64,000 nucleotides of DNA from Paenibacillus oryzisoli (GTDB lineage Bacteria; Bacillota; Bacilli; Paenibacillales; NBRC-103111), in NCBI RefSeq assembly GCF_001653565.1, contig NZ_LYPB01000092.1:158140-222139 (forward strand). The letters are read 5' to 3'. How positions within the stretch are numbered: the first letter of the stretch is position 1; each line of letters begins with the position of its first letter. A program made the translations under genes and the position numbers. The notes beneath the pieces were generated by a model. It made no database searches, had not been told where the DNA came from, and saw only the letters and a list, made by a program, of their open reading frames with translations. Positions 25,907-35,853 of the stretch are shown piece after piece.

Positions 25907-27829
25907 ATGTGGCGTTATCTCTCTACCGTCGCGGTTGTTCTAGGATTGGGGGTTGTCCTCTTTCCTGGTCAGCATCAACAACGCTCTAAGCCTGGTCCTG
26001 AGGTTTATAGCGCCAAGTATGAAACAACGTCCAAGCTTGCACTGCTCGAACAAGATGTGAAGCTAACAGATGAACTGTGCAGAAGTCAATGCGCGATTGA
26101 TTACGCAACCATGCTCAGTCGGATTGAAGGCGGTGAGCCTGTAACCAATGTTCTGAAAAACATGCGAAGCCATCATGAAAAAATGGATGTACTTGTCTGG
26201 TCCAAACGCGGCCAATCCTGGGAGCAGGGCATCAAATCTGGCGATCTACCCGCTTCTTATAATGACCAGTCCACAGCCTATCTAAAAGAAGCAAAAACAG
26301 CCGTAGATGAAGGGAAACATTACCAGTCGCCTAAGTTTGGTGCTGGACATCACGTTTATTTCGTCCAAGGAACCCCTTCATCCCATGGTGAAGATTCGCT
26401 TGTTGGGGTCATTCATCAAGATGTACTAGCACAAGTGACCGATCATCAAATGAAAAATTTAAGACTAGAACCTTATCCCAATGACAATCGTTGGAAAGTA
26501 AAAGCCGTTGAAACAAATACGCTCCAAGACAAAATTGTCGATCATCCTGAAGATAACCAAGGAACCAGCCACTATCAACAGAATGAAGTCGTTGTCCGTT
26601 TCAAAACAGATCCGACAGAGGCTCAGCTCAATCAAATTAAAAGCGAGATTCATGCAACTTCTGCACAAAAACTAGGTTATACGTACGTATTTCGAACGAA
26701 TGATAGAGATGCTAAATCATTAATCGCCTATTTTGGCAAATGGGACGTCGTGTATGTTGAACCACACTTTCTTTATATGACCAATGACTACTATGATGAT
26801 CAAGAACGAAGGGATTCCAACCCATCCAGCACCCATTCAGACAGCAATCAAACACCAGTCTCATCCAACTTCATGCCCAATGATAATTTATATCAAAAGT
26901 ATCAATGGAATCTGCCTTTGATTGAAACATTGCAAGGTTGGCAGATTAATCGTGGTGCGAACAATGTCATTGTCGCCGTTGTTGATACGGGTGTAGACTT
27001 GGCACACCCAGACCTCCAAGGACAGTTGTTGCCGGGTTACAATGTCATTAGTGGAAGTGACAATCCTCAAGATGATGTTGGTCATGGTACACATGTTACA
27101 GGCGTCATCTCTGCTCTCGTCAACAATCAATTAGGTGTTGCAGGGATGACTTGGTTTAATAAAGTGCTGCCCGTTAAAGTTTTAGATCAGACAGGTGCAG
27201 GAAGTACGTATTCAGTAGCTCAAGGAATCATTTGGGCAACAGATCATGGCGCAAAGGTCATGAATCTCAGTCTCGGCAATTATGCGGACTCCGGATTTCT
27301 TCACGATGCTATTCGATACGCCTATGATAAAGACGTTGCCCTCATTGCGGCTAGCGGAAATGACAATACCGAACAGCCTGGTTACCCCGCGGCTTACTCC
27401 GAGGTTTTTGCGGTTGCCGCAATCGATTCACAGAATGAGAAAGCACCATTCTCCAATTACGGCGATTATATCGATGTAACCGCCCCTGGCGTCACCATTG
27501 CCAGTACGTATCCCAACAATCAATATGCAGCCTTATCAGGTACATCCATGGCTAGTCCCCATGTGACAGCACTCGCTGCCTTAATTCGATCGGCTAATCC
27601 CGATTTGAAAAATACGGACGTTTATGAAATTATGAGGCAGTCCGCTCAGGATTTGGGTGATAAAGGCCATGACAAATACTTTGGATACGGCGTAATCGAT
27701 GTCGTCAAAGCACTCGAGATGGCGAAGCAGAATACGGCCGCCCCATTGTCCTACTGGCCGCAGGATTTGGCGCGCCAATTACATTTCGTACCGAAGAAGT
27801 ATGCGGGCAGCTTGGGGTTTGAGAAATAG
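25907..27829 (+). CDS. Secreted subtilisin-like serine protease with a long N-terminal region
   Basis: A 640-residue exported S8 peptidase. The start at 25907 is eight bases from aaggaggg. A signal segment (about 3-19) is followed by a ~190-residue region of unknown type, then a fervidolysin-like propeptide (NEVVVRFKTDPTEAQLNQIK, about 226-292), a Ser/Asn-rich linker and the catalytic domain from about 330. The triad is Asp360 (VVDTGVDLAHPDL), His393 (GHGTHVTGVI) and Ser547 (LSGTSMASPHVTALA); the oxyanion Asn lies in AASGNDN. The first region (TMLSRIEGGEPVTNVLKNMR ... HHVYFVQGTPSSHG) looks like a Cache/PAS-type sensor. The gene is monocistronic, with a terminator. Confidence 0.92.
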   Translation: MWRYLSTVAVVLGLGVVLFPGQHQQRSKPGPEVYSAKYETTSKLALLEQDVKLTDELCRSQCAIDYATMLSRIEGGEPVTNVLKNMRSHHEKMDVLVWSKRGQSWEQGIKSGDLPASYNDQSTAYLKEAKTAVDEGKHYQSPKFGAGHHVYFVQGTPSSHGEDSLVGVIHQDVLAQVTDHQMKNLRLEPYPNDNRWKVKAVETNTLQDKIVDHPEDNQGTSHYQQNEVVVRFKTDPTEAQLNQIKSEIHATSAQKLGYTYVFRTNDRDAKSLIAYFGKWDVVYVEPHFLYMTNDYYDDQERRDSNPSSTHSDSNQTPVSSNFMPNDNLYQKYQWNLPLIETLQGWQINRGANNVIVAVVDTGVDLAHPDLQGQLLPGYNVISGSDNPQDDVGHGTHVTGVISALVNNQLGVAGMTWFNKVLPVKVLDQTGAGSTYSVAQGIIWATDHGAKVMNLSLGNYADSGFLHDAIRYAYDKDVALIAASGNDNTEQPGYPAAYSEVFAVAAIDSQNEKAPFSNYGDYIDVTAPGVTIASTYPNNQYAALSGTSMASPHVTALAALIRSANPDLKNTDVYEIMRQSAQDLGDKGHDKYFGYGVIDVVKALEMAKQNTAAPLSYWPQDLARQLHFVPKKYAGSLGFEK

Positions 27830-27856
27830 AACACTCACCACCTTCCATGCACAGTT

Positions 27857-27898
27857 AAAAACCTTCAATCCCCTATTTTGGGCGGGATTGAAGGTTTT
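27857..27898 (+). terminator. Terminator of the subtilase gene
   Basis: aaaaccttcaatccc (27858-27872) pairs with gggattgaaggtttt (27884-27898), followed by T-rich sequence. Confidence 0.9.
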
Positions 27899-27911
27899 AT
27901 TGATTTTGTAA

Positions 27912-27944
27912 TAAAATACCCGCAAAGCCAAAGCCTTGCGGGTA
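27912..27944 (-). terminator. rnpB: Terminator of rnpB
   Basis: On the minus strand TACCCGCAA and TTGCGGGTA form a 9-bp stem followed by TTTTATT, directly after the RNase P RNA. Confidence 0.85.
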
Positions 27945-27955
27945 ACCGACTGAGT

Positions 27956-28376
27956 GGAAAGTTTGCCGTAAGCCGGGTTCTGTACTTCCAGTGGTCATAA
28001 CGGGCGTCTGCTCCCCTGCCACTATTGAAGCGACAATCATCTATCTAGGCTGTACATTGCTGCACAGCTCAAGCGACCAACCCGAACGCGTCTCAGGCGA
28101 AGACTGCTGCCTCGAAAGCAGCTAGCGTTCCATTAGGTCTTGCTCCAAGTGGGGTTTACCAGGATCTATGTCACCATAGAACCTCGTGGTCTCTTACACC
28201 ACGGTTCCACCCTTGCCTGTGCTATATTTCAAGCCATCGGCGGTCCATTTCTGTGGCCCTATCCTTCAACTCGCGTTGACTGGACGTTATCCAGCACCCT
28301 GCCTTATGAAGCCCGGACTTTCCTCTCGCTATGGCTTACCCATAGCCAGCGATTGTCTGTCAAACTTTCCATTGCA
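27956..28376 (-). ncRNA. rnpB: RNase P RNA (class B)
   Basis: The catalytic RNA of ribonuclease P, which trims tRNA 5' leaders. On the minus strand the conserved core is present: GAGAGGAAAGTCCGGGCT, then GGGTGCTGGATAACGTCCAG, and near the 3' end ACAGAACCCGGCTTACGG. The terminal P1 helix is formed by GGAAAGTTTG at the 5' end and CAAACTTTCC at the 3' end. The length of about 415-420 bases fits the Bacillus-type B class. It has a good promoter and its own terminator; several apparent reading frames in this stretch are spurious. Confidence 0.95.
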
Positions 28377-28382
28377 TAGGCT

Positions 28383-28411
28383 AGTATACTAGGAATGCCA
28401 ACGAATTACAA
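28383..28411 (-). promoter_or_regulatory. Promoter of rnpB
   Basis: On the minus strand TTGTAA (28406-28411), 17 bases, TATACT (28383-28388); the predicted start falls at the 5' end of the RNase P RNA. Confidence 0.8.
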
Positions 28412-28455
28412 CACAAGGTCGTTTCCTTTCTTTCCAGAAGCAGGTGAAGCGCTGC

Positions 28456-29565
28456 CTAAATGAATTGGAAAGGTTCGGTAATGATTGCGGATGCGAGCAC
28501 CTGTGTATCTGTCTTAGCCAACTGCGCGGCGAGATAATCCGCAACGCCGCGCTTCATGATCTTCTCGACGTTATGTCCAACGTCGAGTAGGGCTAAACCC
28601 GCCGCAAGCGCATCGTGCGCGGTGTGGTAGTCGATGTCGCCGGTGACCAGCACATCGGCGCCGGCAAACATGGCGTGCCGCATGTAGCGGCCGCCAGAGC
28701 CTCCCAGCACTGCCACCTTGCGGATGGGCCGTGATAGATCGCCGACGACGCGAACCGTCGGCACGTCGAACACCACCTTCGCGTGCTCGCCGAGCTCGCG
28801 AAGCGTCATTGCCGCGGGCAGCCTGCCCACGCGGCCCAAACCGAACACTCTACCCTTGAGGTCCATCGGGTAGAGGTCATAGGCCACCTCCTCGTAAGGG
28901 TGGGCCTTCAACATGGCCGTAACCGCTTTGCGCTGTACGCTAGCGGTTACGATCGTCTCCACGCGTACCTCTTGTACGCGTTCCAGCTTCCCAACTTCCC
29001 CGATAAACGGAGTCGCTCCTTCCTGCGGTAGGAACGTGCCCGTCCCGGGGATATTGAAGGAGCAGGAGCTGTACTGGCCAATCCCGCCAGCCCCCGCCTT
29101 AAACAGGGCATCCAGCACGACTTGATGATGCGTCTCCGGTACGAAGACAACGAGCTTCTGAAGCTTCTCTGTATGTACGTCTTCCAAGTGTGTCATGTCA
29201 GTTAAACCTAGTTGCTCCGACAGCAGATCATTAACCCCACCTTCAGCTACATCTAGGTTTGTGTGAGCAATATATACAGCGATATCATTTTTGATTAATT
29301 TCTCATACAAACGGCCAGCAGGTGTCTCGGTCTGAAGATGTGCCAACGGTCTAAAAATAATCGCATGATGCGCAATAATTAAATTCGCGCCAACTTCAAT
29401 GGCTTCATCAACAACCGCATCGGTGACATCAAGTGCAACGAGCACTTTCGTGATCTCTTTCTGAAGGGAACCAAGCTGCAGGCCGATTTTATCATCTGCC
29501 ATCGCGTAATGCTTAGGAGCCAGCTGTTCAAAAAACTGGATTACGGTTTGACCTTTTGCAAACAC
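28456..29565 (-). CDS. Nif3-like dinuclear metal-centre protein (YqfO family)
   Basis: A 369-residue hexameric-type protein of the NIF3/GTP cyclohydrolase I type 2 family. The metal-site elements are ANLIIAHHAIIFRPL and AYIAHTNLDVAEGG in the first half and the GDIDYHTAHDALAAGLALLDVGH block near the end. Between them is the inserted PII-like YqfO domain (about 135-235, from LVVFVPETHHQVVLDALFKAGAGGIG). The biochemical role is unsettled. Start is GTG after aaaggagg. It overlaps trmK by 25 bases, an operon conserved in Bacillales. The 3' half of the gene is clearly richer in GC than the 5' half. Confidence 0.92.
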   Translation of the reverse strand: MFAKGQTVIQFFEQLAPKHYAMADDKIGLQLGSLQKEITKVLVALDVTDAVVDEAIEVGANLIIAHHAIIFRPLAHLQTETPAGRLYEKLIKNDIAVYIAHTNLDVAEGGVNDLLSEQLGLTDMTHLEDVHTEKLQKLVVFVPETHHQVVLDALFKAGAGGIGQYSSCSFNIPGTGTFLPQEGATPFIGEVGKLERVQEVRVETIVTASVQRKAVTAMLKAHPYEEVAYDLYPMDLKGRVFGLGRVGRLPAAMTLRELGEHAKVVFDVPTVRVVGDLSRPIRKVAVLGGSGGRYMRHAMFAGADVLVTGDIDYHTAHDALAAGLALLDVGHNVEKIMKRGVADYLAAQLAKTDTQVLASAIITEPFQFI

Positions 29566-30305
29566 GCCAGTACCTCCTTTATTTCTTGCATTTCTCGGCT
29601 TACTTGCTCCGCTTTCGCAATAGATGCTTCCGCTGTAGATAGCTTAAGCTGGTCAACAATCATGGCTAGCTTCTTCAGCTCACTCTCCCACTTTGTAAAC
29701 CAGACTTCTGGTGCCTCATTCATCAGATAGGGGCCCATTTGTTGCAAACGTTCCTTCGACACAGTAACTCCATCAGGAAGAAGACGCTCGTCATAGAGCG
29801 CTTCTAAAGCTTCGCGCTCCTCTGTACCAACGGTCGCCGCCGTTAAGATCTCATAGATCTTGCCATCTTCTTCGAGAATAGATTCTGACTCTAGCTTCCA
29901 ACCATTGGAGAGCAACCAACGTCGCACATGATCTTCACCGACATTCGGCTGTAAAATCAAATGCTGAACGCCAGCAAGTTTCGATTTGCCTTCCTCTAGA
30001 ATACTCGCCATTAAGCTTCCGCCCATGCCAGCGATAGTGATAACATTGACTTCGCCTGCCTCAATTACGGCAAGCCCATCTCCAGATCTTACTTGAATGA
30101 CCTTAGATAAACCACTTTCGAGTACCTGTCTTTGTGCCGCTTCGAACGGCCCCGGGTTTACTTCCCCAGCTACCGCAGCTACAATAATTCCTTGCTGTGC
30201 CAAATAGGTTGGCAATAAAGCGTGATCCGAACCGATATCGGCTACTTTCGAGCCCACTGGTACACGATCAGCAATCATTTGAAGTCTTTTCGATAATTTA
30301 ACCAT
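29541..30305 (-). CDS. trmK: tRNA (adenine(22)-N1)-methyltransferase TrmK
   Basis: A 254-residue SAM-dependent enzyme that methylates A22 in tRNA. The start region LSKRLQMIADRVPVGSKVADIGSDHALLPTYL, with the SAM-binding VADIGSD, is nearly invariant in the family. ITIAGMGGSLMASIL and HLILQPNVGEDHVRRWLLSNGW are also conserved. A C-terminal coiled coil (about 200-245) is typical of TrmK. It precedes and overlaps the Nif3-like gene, as in B. subtilis yqfN-yqfO. Confidence 0.95.
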   Translation of the reverse strand: MVKLSKRLQMIADRVPVGSKVADIGSDHALLPTYLAQQGIIVAAVAGEVNPGPFEAAQRQVLESGLSKVIQVRSGDGLAVIEAGEVNVITIAGMGGSLMASILEEGKSKLAGVQHLILQPNVGEDHVRRWLLSNGWKLESESILEEDGKIYEILTAATVGTEEREALEALYDERLLPDGVTVSKERLQQMGPYLMNEAPEVWFTKWESELKKLAMIVDQLKLSTAEASIAKAEQVSREMQEIKEVLACLQKVKP

Positions 30306-30308
30306 ATG

Positions 30309-31139
30309 CTACATTACCCACTCTACCCATTTTTTTCGCAGCAAAAATAATGCTACGCCTACTGAAACTAATTTGGCCGTAAATGATAATTGAATGAGAC
30401 GCGAGCTCATGTCTGTATCCACGACGAAGGTCATTGCCTCAGGGAGGAACCAAACCAATCCTCCTACTAGCATGAGCACGCTAGCCGCTTGTTTATTCGT
30501 GTGATGTGCAAGCCAAGCCATCCATATGAGAACAACACTCACAGGAATCCAGCTGGCTTCAAGTGAAAACCAAGAAGGATTCTCTAACTTTTGAATCAAT
30601 AACCAGCTATACGTCCCTATAAGACCTAGCCATCCACAAATCTGGAAAATCGCCATGCGACCGACTAAACCATTAAACAACCATATACAACTGCAAAATG
30701 CCAAATATCCGATATACGTTGTAGATTTATGAACGTCCGATAAATCCATAATATGTAATCCCAAAAGTAACATAGCAACAGATGCTATGCCGCACAAGAC
30801 ATAAGAAATAACAGGCGTACGACTCCTATACCTATAAGCAAATGCATAACAAATGAAGACAAAAAGTGTGGAAATACCAATTTGCAATGGCAATCCAAAA
30901 GAGTTAAAATTAAGAGCAGATAAGGCAAGAGCGGCAATAGCCACTAATGCGAATAACCATATTTTCCAATTACTGTTTGTTACAGCCGTAGCCGAAACTC
31001 CCATAAGTGAAGCCGGTTTAGGGGTCATATCATCCACATACAAATTCATTAGAAAATCGCAATAATGCTCGGGTAGCAATTTGCTCCGGCGCCAATGATC
31101 GATTTCTCTTACTATCACTTTTCTTCTCTCAGCATCCAT
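30309..31139 (-). CDS. Polytopic membrane protein of unknown function
   Basis: A 276-residue protein. The first 50 residues are soluble (ERRKVIVREIDHWRRSKLLP and EHYCDFLMNLYVDD), followed by about eight short hydrophobic segments to the C-terminus (KKWVEWVM). The soluble head with a Leu-Pro-x-x-Tyr-Cys-Asp-Phe-Leu-like motif recalls the short N-terminal domain found in some DUF2157-like proteins; this is a tentative likeness. It stands between sigA and trmK, where B. subtilis has the cytochrome gene cccA, and is 3 bases upstream of trmK, so cotranscription is likely. Confidence 0.8.
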   Translation of the reverse strand: MDAERRKVIVREIDHWRRSKLLPEHYCDFLMNLYVDDMTPKPASLMGVSATAVTNSNWKIWLFALVAIAALALSALNFNSFGLPLQIGISTLFVFICYAFAYRYRSRTPVISYVLCGIASVAMLLLGLHIMDLSDVHKSTTYIGYLAFCSCIWLFNGLVGRMAIFQICGWLGLIGTYSWLLIQKLENPSWFSLEASWIPVSVVLIWMAWLAHHTNKQAASVLMLVGGLVWFLPEAMTFVVDTDMSSRLIQLSFTAKLVSVGVALFLLRKKWVEWVM

Positions 31140-31212
31140 CTATTCGCTCACCTTCCTAGCTACTTTATCGGTGATTCAATGCTCAGATTTTAGTGAATTT
31201 TGTGGCAAACCA

Positions 31213-31243
31213 CAAAAAAAGACCCCGCCGAATTTGGCAGGGC
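31213..31243 (-). terminator. Terminator after sigA
   Basis: On the minus strand a GC-rich stem (CCCTGCC/GGCGGGG with a G-U pair) across AAATTC, followed by seven T, between sigA and the membrane-protein gene. Confidence 0.8.
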
Positions 31244-31258
31244 CCACTCCTAGCGATT

Positions 31259-32374
31259 TTATTCCAAAAAGTCCTTCAAGCGTTTGCTACGGCTCGGATG
31301 TCTTAATTTACGTAACGCTTTTGCTTCGATCTGACGAATCCGTTCCCTTGTAACACCGAATACTTTACCGACTTCTTCTAATGTTCTTGTTCGCCCATCA
31401 TCAAGTCCGAAACGCAAGCGAAGCACATTCTCTTCTCTTTCAGTTAACGTATCCAATACATCTTCAAGCTGTTCTTTTAGAAGCTCGTAAGCAGCAGCAT
31501 CCGCTGGTGCGAGCGCCTCTTGGTCCTCGATAAAATCCCCTAAGTGTGAATCATCTTCTTCACCGATCGGTGTTTCTAAAGAAACTGGCTCTTGAGCGAT
31601 TTTCATGATTTCACGCACTTTATCCGTGCTCAAATCCATCTCTTTTGCAATTTCTTCTGGCGTAGGTTCGCGCCCCAATTCTTGCAGCAATTGACGAGAA
31701 ACACGAATCAATTTGTTAATCGTTTCAACCATATGTACCGGAATCCGAATCGTTCTCGCTTGATCGGCAATCGCGCGAGTGATCGCTTGACGAATCCACC
31801 AAGTTGCATAGGTACTGAATTTGTACCCTTTGGTATGGTCGAACTTCTCCACAGCCTTAATAAGCCCCATATTACCTTCTTGAATCAAATCAAGGAACAG
31901 CATGCCGCGACCTACATAACGTTTGGCAATACTTACAACGAGACGTAAGTTAGCTTCTGCTAAACGACGCTTCGCTTCCTCGTCCCCGTTTTCAATACGC
32001 TTAGCCAAGCCCACTTCGTCTTCCGCGGAAAGAAGCGGCACGCGACCAATTTCTTTCAAGTACATCCGAACTGGATCATTAATTTTAATCCCTGGCGGCA
32101 AAGCCAGATCATCATCGAAGTTAAATTCATCGCGCTCGTTTTCTTCCGGATTCATCGAATCTTCATCTGATTCATTCCCCACATCAATACCTTGCTCGGA
32201 GAGCTGTTCAAAGAACTCATCGATTTGTTCAGGATCCTGATCGAAGGGAGCTAATTTCTCCATGATATCCTTGTAAGTTAGTGAAGACCGTTTCTTCCCC
32301 TGCTCTATAAGTTGGTCTTTCACCTGGTCCAGGGTCAATTCTGTCTCTAATTCTGTACGCTGATCATTCGCCAT
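31259..32374 (-). CDS. sigA: Primary RNA polymerase sigma factor SigA
   Basis: A 371-residue primary sigma factor. Region 1.1 is near the N-terminus ([20 protein letters not shown]), then region 1.2 ([22 protein letters not shown]), regions 2.1-2.4 with [20 protein letters not shown] and [18 protein letters not shown] (recognition of -10), region 3, and region 4.2 with the helix-turn-helix [20 protein letters not shown]. The ATG at 32374 has ggaggg upstream; an in-frame start 36 bases earlier adds an atypical leader. It follows dnaG closely, the classical dnaG-sigA macromolecular synthesis pair. Confidence 0.97.
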   Translation of the reverse strand: MANDQRTELETELTLDQVKDQLIEQGKKRSSLTYKDIMEKLAPFDQDPEQIDEFFEQLSEQGIDVGNESDEDSMNPEENERDEFNFDDDLALPPGIKINDPVRMYLKEIGRVPLLSAEDEVGLAKRIENGDEEAKRRLAEANLRLVVSIAKRYVGRGMLFLDLIQEGNMGLIKAVEKFDHTKGYKFSTYATWWIRQAITRAIADQARTIRIPVHMVETINKLIRVSRQLLQELGREPTPEEIAKEMDLSTDKVREIMKIAQEPVSLETPIGEEDDSHLGDFIEDQEALAPADAAAYELLKEQLEDVLDTLTEREENVLRLRFGLDDGRTRTLEEVGKVFGVTRERIRQIEAKALRKLRHPSRSKRLKDFLE

Positions 32375-32411
32375 GGTACGGACTCCCTCCTCCCTAGTCA
32401 TGTCAGTCAAA

Positions 32412-34259
32412 TTATGATGACTTCAACTGTTTTTCTAGGGCAATAATTTCAATTGCAATTTGTGCAGCTCTAAGATGGTCTCCCTCGCGTACTGCGCGAG
32501 CCTGTTCTTCTTTCTTACGTTCAACTTCTTCTTGCATTGGAACTTTGCGAATTTGGCGAATATAGTCGTCAATCACTTGTTCGTTTAGTCCATGACCGGC
32601 TCCCATCATAACGATGGAACTAGCCAAGCTCTCCAGCTGTTCATCTTGCAGCATGGCAATGTATCGGCTTGCATCGGGCTCCAAATACTGAGCGTAGTAA
32701 GCATATAAATAAGCAGCTAAGACTGCGTGAGCTTCAACATTAAACTGATCACCCAATTGCGCTTCAACATGAGCACATACTTCACGATCGTGCATCATTA
32801 CGGCTAAAATCAAACGCTCTGCATTATGATATGCGGGTAGTAACGAGGGCGTTTTTTTCTTTGTTCGTTCCGCTGGTCTCCCATTATTCATAACATTATT
32901 CCACAGAATTGGTTTATTATCCCCATCTGGTCGGTTTTTTTCCGATTGCAATAAGATTTCATGGAGATCTAACTTCATCGCTTCATAGGAAGAATCCGGA
33001 AACTCTGAAGCTAACTGTTTGAGATAATGTTCGCGTTCCATTGGAGATTGCAACTGACTAATTAACTTCACAGCGGATTGCAGATAACGTAATCGTTCAC
33101 CGTCCTCATGCAATTTAAAATTTTTGCGGATATATAATAGCTTATATTTCATCGATGGCACGGAAGCTCCAATGATCTCCCTTGCGAATCGGTCAAACCC
33201 ATATTGTCTAACATAATCATCTGGATCTTTGCCATCAGGCAGCATCGCGACTGTGACTCGGCTTCCGGTGTCTTCCAATAAAGGAATACTTTTGAAAGCA
33301 GCAGTTTGTCCTGCACTATCACCATCATAGCAAATGACGATCTCATCCGCGTTGCGGTTCAATAAAGCTGCATGCTCTTTAGTTAATGCCGTGCCCATCG
33401 TCGCAACACCATTCGTAATGCCCGCTTCCCAAGCTTTGATCAAATCCACATATCCTTCGAAAATAACGGCTTGCTGAAGCTTGCGCATATTCGGCCTAGA
33501 TAAGTGCAGATTGTACAAAGTTCGACTTTTATTGAAAAGGATGGATTCGGGACTATTTAAGTACTTGGGTTGCGCATCCCCCATGGCTCTGCCAGCAAAG
33601 GCAATAACCTTCCCCGTAGAGTCACAAATAGGGAACATGATACGTTCACGGAATTTATCCACGTAGCCATGACCTTCATGTTTCGCGGAAATCAAACCGC
33701 CTTTTTCCATAAGAGCTAAATCAAATCCCCGTTTGTCCAATTGTTGAACGAGCGTGTCCCACATTAAAGGTGCGTAACCAATCTGAAACGTATCAATCAG
33801 CTTATCGGATATTCCTCTAGAGGTTAGATAGCCTTTAGCCGCTTTACCTTGATCTGTATTACCCACAACATAATGATAGAACTTCGCTGCAAACTCATAG
33901 GCCTTCAAAAGGGTAGCTTTTTCTTGCTGCTGCTCATTCTGCTCGTCGGATACTTCTTCCCATGTTATCGGGATATCTGCGTCTTCTGCAAGCTTGGTGA
34001 TGGCTTCTGCGAAGCTTAATCCCTCGATTTCCATGATGAAGCGAATTAAGTTTCCGCCAGCCTGGCAACCAAAGCAACGATAGATCTGTTTCTCCGGTGT
34101 AACCGTGAAAGAAGGACTTTTCTCTGAGTGGAAAGGACATAGTCCCTTCATATAATGCCCTTGTTTACTTAAATGTACATGTCTGCCGATGACGTCTACG
34201 ATATCATGGCGCTTCAGTACAGCCTCAATAACCTCTTCAGGTATGCGTCCGTACCTCAT
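32412..34259 (-). CDS. dnaG: DNA primase DnaG
   Basis: A 615-residue primase that makes RNA primers for replication. The zinc-binding domain has [20 protein letters not shown] with the second half [10 protein letters not shown] at about 61-70. The catalytic core contains the TOPRIM motif with [13 protein letters not shown] and the acidic CYDGDSAG. The C-terminal ~150 residues form the helicase-binding domain ([15 protein letters not shown] and so on). Length is usual. It is upstream of sigA in transcription with a 37-base gap. Confidence 0.97.
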   Translation of the reverse strand: MRYGRIPEEVIEAVLKRHDIVDVIGRHVHLSKQGHYMKGLCPFHSEKSPSFTVTPEKQIYRCFGCQAGGNLIRFIMEIEGLSFAEAITKLAEDADIPITWEEVSDEQNEQQQEKATLLKAYEFAAKFYHYVVGNTDQGKAAKGYLTSRGISDKLIDTFQIGYAPLMWDTLVQQLDKRGFDLALMEKGGLISAKHEGHGYVDKFRERIMFPICDSTGKVIAFAGRAMGDAQPKYLNSPESILFNKSRTLYNLHLSRPNMRKLQQAVIFEGYVDLIKAWEAGITNGVATMGTALTKEHAALLNRNADEIVICYDGDSAGQTAAFKSIPLLEDTGSRVTVAMLPDGKDPDDYVRQYGFDRFAREIIGASVPSMKYKLLYIRKNFKLHEDGERLRYLQSAVKLISQLQSPMEREHYLKQLASEFPDSSYEAMKLDLHEILLQSEKNRPDGDNKPILWNNVMNNGRPAERTKKKTPSLLPAYHNAERLILAVMMHDREVCAHVEAQLGDQFNVEAHAVLAAYLYAYYAQYLEPDASRYIAMLQDEQLESLASSIVMMGAGHGLNEQVIDDYIRQIRKVPMQEEVERKKEEQARAVREGDHLRAAQIAIEIIALEKQLKSS

Positions 34260-34307
34260 TTCAATCCACCTACAATTCAGGTCGCTTTTCCGACTAATTA
34301 CTATTCG

Positions 34308-34772
34308 CTATTCATTTTCGATTTCCTGCAAATTTTTCAAAAGATTTGTCAAACCATGTAGAAAATTTTTACGATCCGTCTCTGTAAAGGGTTTTGGCCC
34401 TTTCGTATGCTTACCATTTCTTCGCATTTTGGCGGAAGCATGGCGGCGTTCCAACAGATAATCAATCGAACTATCGGTATATTCCTGCCCCCGATTCGTC
34501 AAACAAATGGAACCTTTCGCGAGTCCTAATGCGGCAAGTCCAAAGTCTTGTGTTACCAGAATATCTCCTGACCGAATCTGATTGGCAATATATAAATCGA
34601 CAGACTGATCGGAACGATCTACTTGAACTACCTTCACACCTGGATTTTCCTTCATCTTATGATCGAATGAAGCAACTAGGACAACTTGTACGCCAAACTG
34701 TCTACCTGCCTGTGCGATTTCCGACTTTACAGGACAAGCATCGGCATCAACAATAATACTTCTTGCACTCAA
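34308..34772 (-). CDS. yqxD: YaiI/YqxD family (UPF0178) protein
   Basis: A 154-residue soluble protein. The start IIVDADACPVKSEIAQAGRQ and ILVTQDFGLAALGLAKGSIC are hallmarks of the UPF0178 (DUF188) family, which folds like a PIN domain with several conserved acidic residues. The C-terminal half includes a Lys/His-rich KMRRNGKHTKGPKPFT. It precedes dnaG by 48 bases, as yqxD does in B. subtilis. No activity is proven for the family. Confidence 0.9.
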   Translation of the reverse strand: MSARSIIVDADACPVKSEIAQAGRQFGVQVVLVASFDHKMKENPGVKVVQVDRSDQSVDLYIANQIRSGDILVTQDFGLAALGLAKGSICLTNRGQEYTDSSIDYLLERRHASAKMRRNGKHTKGPKPFTETDRKNFLHGLTNLLKNLQEIENE

Positions 34773-34863
34773 GTGTTAGCCCCTGCCTTCTGAAGAAATC
34801 TCACCGTACTATTATATACGATGGACTTACAAAAAATCCTGCAAGCCAGAACATAAAAGCTTA

Positions 34864-35676
34864 CTAGATATGTTCAATGTGATCCATAATTAAACTGGCT
34901 GTTTCTTCAACAGCACGATTCGATACATCAAAGATGACACAACCGATTTTACTCATAATTTTATCAGCAAAATCCAGTTCTATTTTAATACGTTCTACAT
35001 TCGCATAGGTTGCATTTTCTGCAAGTCCAAGTGTACGGAGTCGTTCTTGCCGAATTACATTTAATTTATCAGGATCAATCCGCAGGCCAATGATCTTATC
35101 TCTTGGCACGGTATAAATGGCAGCTGGCGGCTGCATTTCCGGTACTAGTGGCACATTCGCAACTTTCAGTCGTTTGTGCGCCAAATACATAGATAACGGC
35201 GTTTTGGATGTACGCGACACACCCAGTAGAATGATATCTGCTTTCTGAATGCCGCTAAAATCCCGACCATCATCGTATTTTACAGCAAATTCAACAGCTT
35301 CTACTTTCTTAAAATAGTCTTCATCCAACGGATGAATCATCCCGGGTTGTCTACGCGGTTCTTGCCGCAATGCTTTCCCAAGCGTTGTCACAACAGGCCC
35401 CAGCAAATCGATATAGGGGATATCGTATTGTTTCGCTTTTGCTATCAAATCATCCCGCAGTTCGGGAATAACCAGTGTAAAAACAACGATTCCTCCATGT
35501 GTACGTATCCCATTCATTACTTTATCGATTCCTTCGAAGTCATGAATGAATGGCGCACGTACGATTTCAACCGGCACGGGATGAAATTGCATTGCAGCTG
35601 CCCGAACGACAGATTCGCCTGTTTCACCGACAGAATCCGAAACAACGTAAACACGAGTAGGTTGTGGATGTTCCAT
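34864..35676 (-). CDS. Pyruvate, phosphate dikinase regulatory protein (YqfL family)
   Basis: A 270-residue bifunctional kinase/phosphorylase of the PSRP/PDRP family, which inactivates and reactivates PPDK or PEP synthase by ADP-dependent phosphorylation. Family marks are VYVVSDSVGETGESVVRAA at the N-terminus and the P-loop-like GVSRTSKTPLSMYLAHK at about 152-168, followed by NVPLVPEMQPP and DKIIGLRIDPDKLNVIRQERL. In B. subtilis the homologue (yqfL) lies next to ccpN; here ccpN and glyQS are absent from the interval before recO. Confidence 0.92.
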   Translation of the reverse strand: MEHPQPTRVYVVSDSVGETGESVVRAAAMQFHPVPVEIVRAPFIHDFEGIDKVMNGIRTHGGIVVFTLVIPELRDDLIAKAKQYDIPYIDLLGPVVTTLGKALRQEPRRQPGMIHPLDEDYFKKVEAVEFAVKYDDGRDFSGIQKADIILLGVSRTSKTPLSMYLAHKRLKVANVPLVPEMQPPAAIYTVPRDKIIGLRIDPDKLNVIRQERLRTLGLAENATYANVERIKIELDFADKIMSKIGCVIFDVSNRAVEETASLIMDHIEHI

Positions 35677-35756
35677 ATTCCTACCCCCTTTCTGCAGGGA
35701 CAGACCCTACTCTAGCATTTGTATGTAAAGTACACCTGAACTGAACGACAACATGA

Positions 35757-35797
35757 GAAAAACCTCACCGATATGCGGACAGCACAAGGGCGAGGTG
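35757..35797 (-). terminator. Probable terminator of the era-recO operon
   Basis: On the minus strand ACCTCGCC and GGTGAGGT pair (one G-U) across a 20-base loop and are followed by five T. It lies between recO and the PDRP gene, so the two belong to different transcripts. Confidence 0.6.
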
Positions 35798-35853
35798 TTT
35801 TCCACCACATCATATCAAAGGGAGAAACACCTGTCAATTCAATCCCTAGCCTC

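Noticed and set aside
28140-28392. Two overlapping plus-strand frames of 68-79 residues
   Set aside because: They lie within the RNase P RNA, which explains the sequence.
35677-35853. T-box leader or remnants of glyQS between recO and the PPDK regulator
   Set aside because: Only a terminator-like hairpin is visible; no T-box core or coding remnant was found.
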